Assembly: GCA_015179045.1 (NCBI GenBank)
Contig: WHUZ01000074.1
Coordinates: 264,851 to 328,850 of the forward strand
DNA length: 64,000 nt
Direction: 5' to 3'
Source: Kalaharituber pfeilii
Taxonomy: Eukaryota > Ascomycota > Pezizomycetes > Pezizales > Pezizaceae
Program-made: the position numbers and the translations under genes
The notes under the pieces: generated by a model
What the model was told of the DNA's origin: nothing
The model's input: the letters and a program-made list of their open reading frames with translations, nothing else
Database searches by the model: none
In this document: positions 54,795-63,714 of the stretch, piece after piece
How positions within the stretch are numbered: the stretch's first letter is position 1
Layout of the letters: the number at the start of each line of letters is the position of its first letter

Positions 54795-55005
54795 TGAGCT
54801 TAAGCTCAAGGCCTTCGGGTCAGAACAGGCTCAAGGCCTTCCGCCCAGAGCAGGCTCAAGGCCTTCCGTCCAGAGCAGGCTCAAGGCCTTCCGTCCAGAG
54901 CAGGCTCAAGGCCTTCCGTCCAGAGCAGGCTCAAGGCCTTCCGTCCAGAGCAGGCTCAAGGCCTTCCGTCCAGAGCAGGCTCAAGGCCTTCCACCAGGAA
55001 GCAAT
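54795..55005 (+). repeat. 25-bp minisatellite AGAGCAGGCTCAAGGCCTTC
   Basis: About eight units of CAGGCTCAAGGCCTTCCGTC, CAGAG; related CTATACCTCTATATCGTTCC blocks flank it. ORFs here reflect three rotating frames. Confidence 0.85.
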
Positions 55006-55239
55006 GCTCCTATGGTTCCACCTATACCTATACCTCTATATCGTTCCATGCAGAATGGATAGGCTCGAGGCCTTCCAGCCGGACGAGGCTCAAGTCCTTC
55101 TGCCCCGAAGCAATACCCCCCATGGTCCTATCTATACCTATACCTTTATAGCATTTCGTGTGGAACAGCGGGGTTGATTACAAGCGGCACAAGGTTTTTT
55201 CTTCACAATTAGGAAAAAAATGCAAAGGCCCGCTGGCTG

Positions 55240-55500
55240 TCTACCAAGTTCAGCTCATTCTAGCTCATCTCATGGTGTCAGGTCGGAGCTGTCGTAGGTA
55301 TGAAACGCAGTTCATTCCACCTGATCTCACGCCAGTGGGTCGGGGCTGCCACATCTATCAAATTCAGCTCATTCTGCATTATCTCGTGGCGTCGAATCGG
55401 GCTGGCCGTACATGTCAAATTCACCTCATCTCTGGCCGTCAGGCCATACCTGCTCTACCAGTCAAATTCTCAGCTCATTGCAGCTCATTTCGTGCCCTTG
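55240..55500 (-). repeat. About 60-bp satellite fragment
   Basis: CAAATTCAGCTCATTCTGCA, TTATCTCGTGGCGTCG-type units, the same family as 18.7-20.7 kb. Confidence 0.7.
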
Positions 55501-55534
55501 GGTCGGAACTGCCATACATATCTCATGCCGAAAT

Positions 55535-55920
55535 GGCTACCGAAATGGCTACTGAGTTCGCTGCCACAATAGCTGCCGAAATGGCTACCGAAATGCGTAC
55601 TGAAATGGCTGCTGAAAATGGAACCTCGCCGTAGCCTATCAGGCGGCACGCGAGTAATGAAATAAAAAAAAAAAAAAAAAAAAAATGCTGAAAGTGGCCG
55701 CTGAAATGGCTGCCAAAATACGTGCCGGAATGGCTACCGAAATGCATGCTGAAAAGGCTGCTAAAATGGCAGCCGAAATGGCAGCCGAGACGGCTACCGA
55801 AATGAATGCTGAAAAGGCAGCTGAAATGGCAGCTGAAATGGCTACCGAAATGCGTGCTGAAATGGGTGCCAAAATGGCTGCCAAAATGGCTACCGAAATG
55901 GCTACTGGAATGGCTAGGGC
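55535..55920 (+). repeat. 12-bp minisatellite GCTGCCGAAATG
   Basis: Around 25 units alternating GCTGCCGAAATG, GCTACCGAAATG, CGTGCTGAAATG (AAEM/ATEM/RAEM), split by a family A tail. The same array type recurs at 59436-59665 and 60400-60450. Confidence 0.85.
55622..55685 (+). mobile_element. Tail-only family A retroposon
   Basis: CCTCGCCGTAGCCT, ATC, AGGCGGCACGCGAG, TAATGAAAT, poly(A); TSD TGCTGAAAATGG / TGCTGAAAGTGG (55610-55621, 55686-55697). It carries two compensatory changes: CGTAG with CACG (instead of CATAG with CATG) and GCCT with AGGC. Confidence 0.88.
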
Positions 55921-55989
55921 CAGCCATGCCTGTCAAATTCAGCTTATTCCACTTCATCTTGTACCATCGGGTCGCACCGACTATACATA

Positions 55990-56115
55990 TCAAATGTATG
56001 CTGCCATTGCACTGCAAAGCTGCGCTGCCATTGCGCTTCAAAAGTCCGGTGCCATTGTGCTCCCAAAGTGCGCTGCCATTGTGCTATGAAAGTGCGTTGC
56101 CATTGCGTCTCATCA
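55990..56115 (+). repeat. 22-bp repeat array
   Basis: Degenerate GCGCTGCCATTGCACTGCAA units, as at 50.2 and 60.5 kb. Confidence 0.75.
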
Positions 56116-56160
56116 TGCCAAGAAACCATGGAGCTACAGCCGCTCCATGGTTTCTTGGCA
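56116..56160. repeat. Perfect 19-bp inverted repeat (hairpin)
   Basis: TGCCAAGAAACCATGGAGC (56116-56134) and its exact complement at 56142-56160, 7-nt loop. A third partial copy CCATGGTTTCTTGGCA follows at about 56171-56186. Confidence 0.85.
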
Positions 56161-56204
56161 CAGGTGCTATCCATGGTTTCTTGGCATAGGTGCTATACAT
56201 TTCA

Positions 56205-56450
56205 TGATGTTGAAAGAGACTCGCCATACCTGTGATATTGACCTCATTCTGCCATTCTCGTGTCATCGATTGGGCCCTATGGTACGTGTCAGATAATTTC
56301 GCGAATGAAAGGGACCGCCATACATATGAAATTGCACTCATCATGCCACTCTCGTGCCATCCAACGGGCCCTACGGTACGTGTCAGATTCAGCTCACGTT
56401 CACACATCTCACGATGTTGAAAAGGACCCGTCATATATATGAAATGCACA
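56205..56450 (-). repeat. About 60-bp satellite fragment
   Basis: GCCATACCTGTGATATTGAC, CTCATTCTGCCATTCTCGTG-type units; two longer near-duplicate blocks at 56230 and 56350. Confidence 0.65.
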
Positions 56451-56592
56451 CATTGTCCTTACGGCCGCCACACACCAAGCCACGACCGCTGGGAAGCCAT
56501 GATCGCCGGCAAGCCATGACTGCCGGTAAGCCATGACCGTTGGTAAGTCATGATTGCCGGTAAGTCACGACTGTTGGCAAGCCACGACCGCC

Positions 56593-57071
56593 CAAAATCG
56601 GCACAGCGCTACAATACGAAGACGAGACCGTAACAGAAGCAGGATTAAGACAAGACTATAAGGCCCTGCGAGCCACGGAGAGAAACCAGGCAGGCTTAAA
56701 TTACCGGCCCTTGCAAATCGCCGACCGGAGGAAGTATCTCTCGACGCTGGCGGGGATCCTGGGAAACAAAGGACTGAAGGAATGGAGATACCACATAGGG
56801 AAGGCCGAATCACCGGAATGCCGATGGTGCGGGGAGGCCCCGGAAAACTGGGAACATGTACGGAAAGACTGCAAGGCGTGGGCTAGGAAATGCGGGGGGG
56901 CGGAAGGTATAAGACAGATTGATAAGGGAGTAAACATACCGGAGATCTTGGAATGGGCACGGGGAGAATAGATGAGAGTGACGCATATATTTCACTTATT
57001 TTATGTATTTAAATATCGCCATAGCCCATAGGGCGGCATGCGATTAATGAAAAAAAAAAAAAAAAAAAAAA
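56593..57071 (+). mobile_element. 5'-truncated family A LINE with ORF2 C-terminus (479 bp)
   Basis: TSD AAGCCACGACCGCC at 56579-56592 and 57070-57083 (within the 17-bp repeat, so weaker proof). ORF2 end is open: NYRPLQIADRRKYLSTLAGI, LGNKGLKEWRYHIGKAESPE, CRWCGEAPENWEHVRKDC, EILEWARGE, stop 56969-56971. 3' UTR then ATCGCCATAGCCC, ATA, GGGCGGCATGCGAT, TAATGA, poly(A). Best-preserved link between the hairpin and ORF2. Confidence 0.88.
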
Positions 57072-57296
57072 GCCACGACCGCCAGCAAGCCACGACCGCC
57101 AGCAAGCCACGACCGCCGGCAAGCTACGACCGCCGTAGTGAGCGGCACGAGCTAGCTCGAGCCGAGCTGGAGGTGAGCTCGAGCTGGCGTGGCATGAGCT
57201 CGAGCTGGCGTGGCATGAGCTCGAGCCTGGATTGATTATATACATAATATTGACAAACTAAACTAAACTAAGCTAAATTTTCATCTTTCTCACTAC

Positions 57297-58410
57297 CAAA
57301 AACCACCACCGAGAGGACTGCCTCCCCTCCGCCGATGAGGATCGCATCCCCCCCTCCGCCACCGCCACACGCCGAAAGGACTGCCTCCCTCCCGCGCAAT
57401 ATATGGGGAAGACTGCAAGATGCGGGCATCGGATGGTACGAAGTAGTCGAAGCGATATGGAAGGAGAAATCCGGAGACAATGAACCCCCGAAAAACGGCG
57501 CAAAATTAATTATACCGTCCTTAGACGACAGCGTGCCCACGGAACATATCCTGGCACTGCGACCGGACCAACTCCCTCCAGGCCTCCAGCCCATCGCACC
57601 GCCACAGACCCTGGGGCTCAGCCCCATCACCACGATCGAAATAACACCAGCACCTCCGCTACCTCAACCACTAAGGCTCAGCCCAATCACGGCAGTCGAC
57701 ACCACGCCACTGTCGCCACCCCCACCACCAACTATGAGGCTCAGCCATATCACGTGTCTAGACACGGAGCCGGAGGAAACAATACAGACAGCCCCGGGAC
57801 AAACACAGAAGAAGAGGAAGAGAAAAGATGGGAAAAAAGTTTCCTCTTCCCCGGCGGCACTCCCAGCGGCCCCCACCACATCGACCCCCGACCCACAGAC
57901 GAACCCCGGGCCCCGCCCCCGCACCCGACCCCAGACATCACCTCCGCGCCCCAGAACCAGATCTCCGACCAGCAACTACGGCATTGTCGTTCACGGCATT
58001 GCATTGAGAAAAGACCTAGATAAGGTTAGGAGATGGCTGGAGACAGCAAACAAGGAAATAGGCCAAACGAGAGGAATCAGGTGGTTAAGAAAAAAGGCAA
58101 TGCTAGCGGAGGAAGGCAAAAAGACGAGCTCCGTGGTACTATACCTGGAGACACAGATAGACGTCGAGAAAGTTAAACTCGGGGGAAGATGGTTGCGAGC
58201 GGAGGTCTACGAGCCGAGCAGAGGAAGGAAATAGGAAGGCTAGGTAGACCCCTCCTACACCCGCATCACGGAGGACTAGCGGGCAATACCTGTACTTAAA
58301 GTTCATCTTCTTTTTTCTTTTAGATATAACACGTTCTCTACAATATATAAACCTCGCCATAGCCCATTGGGCGGCATGCGAGTAATGAAATAAAAAAAAA
58401 AAAAAAAAAA
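57297..58410 (+). mobile_element. ORF1-only retroelement with family A tail (1,114 bp)
   Basis: Perfect 14-bp TSD ATCTTTCTCACTAC at 57283-57296 and 58411-58424. It carries one ORF, a short 3' UTR, CCTCGCCATAGCCC, ATT, GGGCGGCATGCGAG, TAATGAAAT and poly(A). There is no ORF2. Confidence 0.92.
57335..58234 (+). CDS. ORF1-only protein, Gag-like without zinc knuckle
   Basis: 299 codons. N-terminal half is Pro-rich with a repeated LxLSPITxxxxxP motif (three times: LGLSPITTIEITP, LRLSPITAVDTTP, MRLSHITCLDTEP). A basic stretch QKKRKRKDGKK follows, then the C-terminal core NYGIVVHGIALRKDLDKVRR, IRWLRKKAMLAEEGKKTSSV, VLYLETQIDVEKVKLGGRWL and YEPSRGRK-stop. The core resembles the RRM-like part of fungal LINE Gag proteins, which in those is followed by CCHC knuckles; here all three copies in the window stop at GRK. 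Likely role: binding element RNA. The 5' end is truncated relative to the copy at 61.1-62.5 kb, so this Met may not be the original start. Confidence 0.75.
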   Translation: MRIASPPPPPPHAERTASLPRNIWGRLQDAGIGWYEVVEAIWKEKSGDNEPPKNGAKLIIPSLDDSVPTEHILALRPDQLPPGLQPIAPPQTLGLSPITTIEITPAPPLPQPLRLSPITAVDTTPLSPPPPPTMRLSHITCLDTEPEETIQTAPGQTQKKRKRKDGKKVSSSPAALPAAPTTSTPDPQTNPGPRPRTRPQTSPPRPRTRSPTSNYGIVVHGIALRKDLDKVRRWLETANKEIGQTRGIRWLRKKAMLAEEGKKTSSVVLYLETQIDVEKVKLGGRWLRAEVYEPSRGRK

Positions 58411-58850
58411 ATCTTTCTCACTACTATCAGCTAAATTGTGCATTTCGAAGTTGTTGGTAGGTCAGAATGAGCTCCAAGTCTCTAATTATTACTATAGTAG
58501 GTATTTACAGTTTATGAAACCTTGCACTGGCTAAGCATTTTAGCGAGCTGTCAAGAAAAACACAAGCATGATCTTGGCTCGTTTGAGCTCGAGCTGGCTC
58601 GGCTCGTGCCGCTCACTAGACCGCCGGCAAGCCACGACCGCCGGCAAGCCACGACCGCCGGCAAGCCACGACCGCCGGCAAGCCATGACCGCCTCCCGTC
58701 TCCCGCCGGCAAGCTCATAGAACCGGCTAGCTATAGGTAGCTAGCAAGCTGCCAGTATAGCCCGCCTGCCACTATAGCCCTCCTGCCAGTATAGCCTGCC
58801 TACCAGTATGGCCCACCCGCCATTAAAACCCGCCTGCTAGGACCCATATG

Positions 58851-59144
58851 CAAGCAGACAAGCTCCGTGGTAGTTTACCTGGAAACACCAACGGAAACCG
58901 GGAAACTTAGACTCGGAGGAAGGTGGTTACGGACAAGTGTGTACGAGACAGACAGGGGAAGGAAGTAGCAAGGTCACTGGGGTTACGTCTTTGACTTCTC
59001 ACCCGCATCACATCACGTACGAACACCGCGGGCACCACATGTCCTTAGCCGTTTATCTTTTCTTTCTTTTAAGTTTAATAAAACATCTCGCCATAGCCCA
59101 TAGGGCGGCATGCGAGTACTGATATAAAAAAAAAAAAAAAAAAA
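58851..59144 (+). mobile_element. ORF1-only retroelement, 3' 294 bp
   Basis: 13-bp TSD TAGGACCCATATG at 58838-58850 and 59145-59157. It begins inside the ORF: SSVVVYLETPTETGKLRLGG, RWLRTSVYETDRGRK-stop (about 58968), then 3' UTR, TCTCGCCATAGCCC, ATA, GGGCGGCATGCGAG, TACTGATAT, poly(A). Confidence 0.9.
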
Positions 59145-59169
59145 TAGGACCCATATGGTTCATATGTTC

Positions 59170-59395
59170 TTGTTATTCTTGTCAATCCCTAGATCTAATT
59201 CAGTACTTGGTCTTCTCTGCCTTTTCACCATAGTCTGGCATCGCCGCTGAACTGGAACCACTGAACTACTACCGGCAAGCTTCTCCTGTCAAGGCTCTGC
59301 CGTTCAGCGCTTGAGAAGCTACTGTTACCCTGAACCGGTCGTATCCGTTAGCAGCACCAGCTCGCCGCTTAGGGTCCGCGTGACAATTGGAGCTC
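59170..59395 (-). repeat. Copy 2 of the dispersed repeat, inverted
   Basis: Complement of 54466-54640 with about 15 percent changes by eye (AATTCAGTACTTGGTCTTCT, GAAGCTACTGTTACCCTGAA). The two copies face each other across 4.6 kb. Confidence 0.7.
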
Positions 59396-59435
59396 AGCTT
59401 GTGCCCTTGCGTCGGCACAGCCATGTGTATCTAAT

Positions 59436-59665
59436 GGTGAAATGGCTGCTGAGTTGGCAGCCGAAATAGCACCCGAAATGCATGGTGAAAAGGCTGCTGA
59501 AATGGCTACCGAAATGGCTACCGAAATGCGTACTGCAACCGCTGCCGAAATGGCTGCTGAAATGGCCGCTGAACTGGCAGCCGAAATGGCTACCGAAATG
59601 CGTGCTGAAAAGGCTGCTGAAAAGGCTGCCCAAACGGCTACCGGAATGGCTACCGAGATGGTGTA
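59436..59665 (+). repeat. 12-bp minisatellite GCTGCCGAAATG
   Basis: About 18 units, same type as at 55.5 kb; gives the AAEMATEM-like ORF. Confidence 0.85.
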
Positions 59666-60474
59666 ATAAACTGGTCTGGGTGGGGTCGGCGGGTCGGGAT
59701 TTCGGGGTCTCAGGGGGTCGGCGGGTACCGGAACCGGGTACGGGGCGGGCGGCAGACGATTTCACAGCGGAGGCAGAGGCAGAGGCGGTCGGAGCTATGT
59801 GATGCCGAGAGGTAGATGTATTGAAAAGCTAAATACACACCTTGGGTAGAATACAAGTTGGTGCGTGGGGAAGCAAGAGGGAGGAGGGCGGAGGGCCTCT
59901 TTAATAGAAAGCCCTCGGTGGCAAATCCAAGCAAACAAACAAACGAGCAACAAACAAACGAAGTACATGGAAAACCAAGGAAACGACTGGAAGTACATGG
60001 AAGGCCAAGGAAATGACTGGAAGCGGGTAGAAGCATGAGGAATATCCGGGAATGAGCTCAGTGATACCTGTTGCTGGTGGATTCCGAGGTCTTCCAGCAG
60101 GTTCTAAGGCTTTGCGGCAGGTTCGACGTCTTTTCGGCAGGTTCTGGGGATCCGAGTTCTTCTACCAGATTCTGGCACGTTCTTCCGGTTCGGGTTTGTA
60201 AGCGATGACTAGAATGCTGGCGGCCATGTTGCTCCCGTGAGCTCACAGGTGTAGGGACATGTATGGGAATGCTAGAAGGAGTATACCGAGTTACGAGGGG
60301 GTCAGAGTCAGCTGCACGTGTGCAAATACTGGCATATAGTATGTTGATTGCCAGTATAGGACCGGAGCTGGAGGGTCTTGGGCGAGGGGTCCGATTACAG
60401 ATGGCTAGTGAAATGGCTGGTAAAGTAGCTACCGAAATGGCTACTGGAATGGTGGAAGGCCTGACCCAACAGCA
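59666..60474. other. No gene recognised
   Basis: GC-rich, then AAACAAAC-rich sequence; a CGGCAGGTTCxxxGxCTTTT repeat near 60080-60150 and a few 12-bp GAAATGGCTACC units at 60400-60450. Confidence 0.4.
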
Positions 60475-60815
60475 CGAGATGAATATATGCTGCTATTGCA
60501 CTCCGAAGATGCGCTACCATTGCGCTGCTCAAGTACGGTGCCATTGCACTGCTGCCATTGTGCTGCTGCAAAGGTGCACTGCGAATGTATGCTACTATTG
60601 CACTCCGAAGATGCACTGCCATTGTGTTAGAAACCATGAGCCGAACACACGCGAAACAGTCCGAGCGAAACAGTCCGAGCGAAACAGTCCGAGTGTGTAA
60701 AACATCCGAACATCCGCGATGGCCTAAGCACTCCGAACATCCGCAATGGCCTAAGCACTCCGAACATCCGCAATGGCCTAAGCACTCCGAACATCCGCGA
60801 TGGCCCAAACACTCC
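60475..60815 (+). repeat. Mixed arrays: 22-bp, 13-bp and 27-bp
   Basis: 22-bp GCGCTGCCATTGCACTGC units (60475-60640), then GAAACAGTCCGAGC x3 (60650-60695), then 27-bp CACTCCGAACATCCGCAATG GCCTAAG x4 (60700-60815). Confidence 0.8.
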
Positions 60816-61098
60816 GGACTGAGTATTCCATATTAGGCAGTCCAAATACTTAGCTGTTCTGTTCACTGGTTTTGTATGCAACTTCGTGTTATAGAGTTTT
60901 TGTATATATATGGGTTCTGGAAGCCCCGTTCTTGATTGATCATTAGAATCGAATACACACATCTCTGAGCCTATTCCTCTGTACTCCTTTTCACACATTG
61001 CACTGGGAAGATTTACAGCCATTGCGTGTTACGGGCGTGAGGGGCTAGGCTCCGGTAGGCGTGGGAAGGTTCTGGATGTTACGGCTACGGAGGAGTGT

Positions 61099-62500
61099 TT
61101 TTTTTTTTTTTTTATATCAGTACTCGCATGCCGCCCAATGGGCTATGGCGAGGTGTTAATTAAAGAAAGAAAAAAGCGCAACAGTAACTAACTACATGTG
61201 GTTCCCGCGATACTCGTACATGGTGCAGGTAGGGTATGAAATCAATACAGCCTATTTCCTCCTCCTGTCTGGCTCGTATTGAGTTGTCCTCAAAACTTTC
61301 CCTCCTACCCTGACTCTGTCTATGTCCGTCGCTGGCTCCAAGTACACCACGACCGAGCTAGTCTTCTTGCCTTCTTGAATCAGCGTGGTCTTTCGTCTAA
61401 GCCAACGTATCCCAACAGTCTTGCCTAGTGTCTTGTCTAGCCACTTCCGCACCTTCGCCAAGTCTTTCCTCAATGCAATACCATGTACTACGACGCCGAA
61501 TGTCGATGTGGTGGCGTCGGTGTTTGGCGAGGAGGCGGGGGGCTTGCTGGTCTTTGGTCTTGGTCTTGAGTCCGTGATTGGTGTCGGGAGTCTCGTTGTT
61601 GGTGTCGGAGTAGGGGGTAACATTGTCGGTGTCAGGGTTGGGGGCTTTGTTGCGGCTGTGGTGGCGGTGCTGCCCGTGGGCGTTGCCGGGGTCCCGACTG
61701 AAGGCGAGTCTGCGATCTTCGCCGCTTTTGAATCCAGTCGTCGTTTGATTTCGTAGGGGGCTTGTGGTGACGGCTGTTTCCCTTTCCGTTTCCTGGTCAG
61801 GGGTGTTGTCTTGTCGGTGTTCTTGTCCGCTGGTGGGGTGTCTACGCACATGATGGGGCTGAACCCCAATGTCTGTGGTACTGGTGGTGGCGCCGGTTCG
61901 ATGTCTATGCAGGTGATGGGGCTGAACCCCAAAACAGCCTGTTGTGGTGGCGTCGGCTAAATGTCTGTGCTCGTGATGGGGCTTAACTCCAGAGTCTGTT
62001 GTAGTGGTGGTGGTATCTCCCTTTCCCTCCTGCTCCCCTTGGTCCCGAACAACGACGCCGGCGGCGAGTCCTTGGCCCCAAACAGCGACGCCGGCGGGGA
62101 CCCGAACAACGACACCGGTGGCGGCGGGGAGGCTGGTGGTGGCGGTGTGAGTATGGTCTGCGGGGGCGGCGGGGACCTGCCACGTCGAGCTAATGCCTGA
62201 TCATACCTCTGCACTGAGGCTTGAAGGCGTCTTCTCTCCTCCTTGTAGTCTATGGACATTGTCTTATTGGTCGTCTCGTGCTTATCCGTGACAGTCTACA
62301 GGGGCTTGGCGCCGAGTTGGTGTGGGAGGTGTGTTGGCAACAGGGGTGATGAGCTGAAGAATCCACGAAATTTCTCCGCTCGGGGGAAATTTGCAGTGTT
62401 GGGTTTTTGGGATAAAAAATTAGATCAAACTGCTCAGCGCGCTGAGAGCTTGCGATCTATGTAGGTTTCAGGGTGGGGAACGTTGTGGTAGTTGTCCGTG
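61099..62500 (-). mobile_element. ORF1-only retroelement, longest copy (1.4 kb)
   Basis: 12-bp TSD ACGGAGGAGTGT at 61087-61098 and 62501-62512. Minus strand: 241-nt leader, ORF (62259-61252), 3' UTR, CCTCGCCATAGCCC, ATT, GGGCGGCATGCGAG, TACTGATAT, poly(A) (T run from 61099). Probably close to full length, and it has no room for ORF2. Confidence 0.9.
61252..62259 (-). pseudogene. ORF1-only protein with one nonsense codon
   Basis: MSIDYKEERRRLQASVQRYD starts a short coiled segment, then Pro-rich PPASLFG repeats, LELSPITSTDI, an in-frame TAG at about 61959, and LGFSPITCIDIEP / LGFSPIMCVDTPP (same repeated motif as 57.3 kb), a Thr/Pro linker, and the conserved core STFGVVVHGIALRKDLAKVR, IRWLRRKTTLIQEGKKTSSV, VVYLEPATDIDRVRVGGKVL, YEPDRRRK-stop. 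About 335 codons if read through. The stop is a GAG to TAG-type change. Same family and same C-terminal end as 57335-58234. Confidence 0.78.
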
Positions 62501-62514
62501 ACGGAGGAGTGTAT

Positions 62515-62935
62515 ACGGCGGGCCGAAATGGCTACCGAGGTGTATATGCTGCTAGGCGAAATGGCTACGAAGGTGCATATACGGCGAGACGGAATTAGTA
62601 ATGTACACGGAGGTGTATATACTGTGGGCCGGAATGGCCATGGAGGTGTATATGCTACAGGCTGGAATGGCCGTAGAGGTGTCTATGCTGTAGGCCGGAA
62701 TGGCCGTGGAGGTGTATATACTGCCCGGCGGAATGGCAATGGAAGTATCTAGGCTGTATACCGGAATGGCCACGGAAGTGTATATGCTATATGCCGGAAT
62801 GGCTACAGGGGTGTATATGCTGTAGGCCAGAATGGTTGCAGAGGGATATGTGCTACGGGCCAGAATGGCCTTGGAGGTGTGTATGCTGTAGGGCGGAATG
62901 GACAAATCGGTGTATATATGGTGTACCGGAAGGGC
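62515..62935 (+). repeat. 33-36-bp degenerate repeat
   Basis: Units GGCCGGAATGGCCGTGGAGG, TGTATATGCTGTA; about eleven copies. Confidence 0.8.
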
Positions 62936-63059
62936 AGCTGTACAGCATGGAGCGCCATTTGAGCAGAGGAGTTGTTGTTGAATTCGGCTATACATTGGGC
63001 CGCTAATTGGGCACTCATTGGGACCTGTATTTGGCCATTTATTAGATATTGCTAGAGCC

Positions 63060-63410
63060 ACTCCAGAGCTATCTTAAAGCTACTTTAGAGGCACTTAAGA
63101 CGTTCAAAGTTATTTCAGAGCTACGTTAGAGCTAGCCAAGACTTGTAAAGCTACCTCAGAGCTGCTTCAGAGCTACTCAAGACTTCTAAAGCCACTCTAG
63201 AGTGACTCCAAAGTGCCGGAGACTCTGCCAGAGCTACTTAAGAGTACTAGAGACACCTTTAGAGCCATTCAAGAATGCCAAAGACACTTCAGAGCTGCTT
63301 GAGAGTACTAAAGACACCTTCAAAGCTACTCAAGAATGCCAGAGACACTTTAGAGCTGCTCGAAAGTGCCAGAGACACTTCAGAACTACTCAACACCCGA
63401 AGAGCCACCT
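63060..63410 (+). repeat. Degenerate AGAGCTACTxAAGA repeat
   Basis: Short units CAGAGCTACTCAAGA, GTGCCAGAGACACTT, with a higher-order period of about 60 bp at 63225-63390. Confidence 0.7.
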
Positions 63411-63714
63411 CCACAGCCCCCCAAACAGCACTCCACCTACGTGTAGTATCGAGTACCCTAACTATTATTCATGCGTAGATACTGCTACGGCATCCAGGCT
63501 ACCTATACAAAATTTGTATAGAGGTATACCTAACATCCCTGTGGTGTCCAATGGCCTCTCATATAAAAATTCCTGTAGGTACACTGACCAGGAGTTTACC
63601 GCCTTAGGTTTAGAATAATAACATCCTTGCCTCATCCCTGCTGAAGTGTACCCAACATAATGAAGAGCTACCTAGCCGTACCCTACACATACTTCAAAAC
63701 TAGATTATATATAT

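Larger units (their letters stand above)
57136..58618. mobile_element. hAT-type MITE, interrupted copy
   Basis: TIRs TAGTGAGCGGCACGAGC / GCTCGTGCCGCTCACTA with 8-bp TSD GACCGCCG at 57128-57135 and 58619-58626. Reverse orientation relative to the copy at 16091. Contains the retroelement at 57297-58410; about 370 bp of its own. Confidence 0.88.
56460..58725 (+). repeat. 17-bp minisatellite GCCACGACCGCCGGCAA, broken by three insertions
   Basis: Units at 56460-56592, 57072-57135 and 58619-58690. The array was originally continuous; the gaps are a LINE copy and a hAT MITE that itself holds an ORF1-only element. Confidence 0.88.

Noticed and set aside
62515..63400. Possible repeat-protein gene from the GGCCGGAATGG and AGAGCTACT arrays
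   Set aside because: Frames shift between units and no conserved residues persist; treated as minisatellite.
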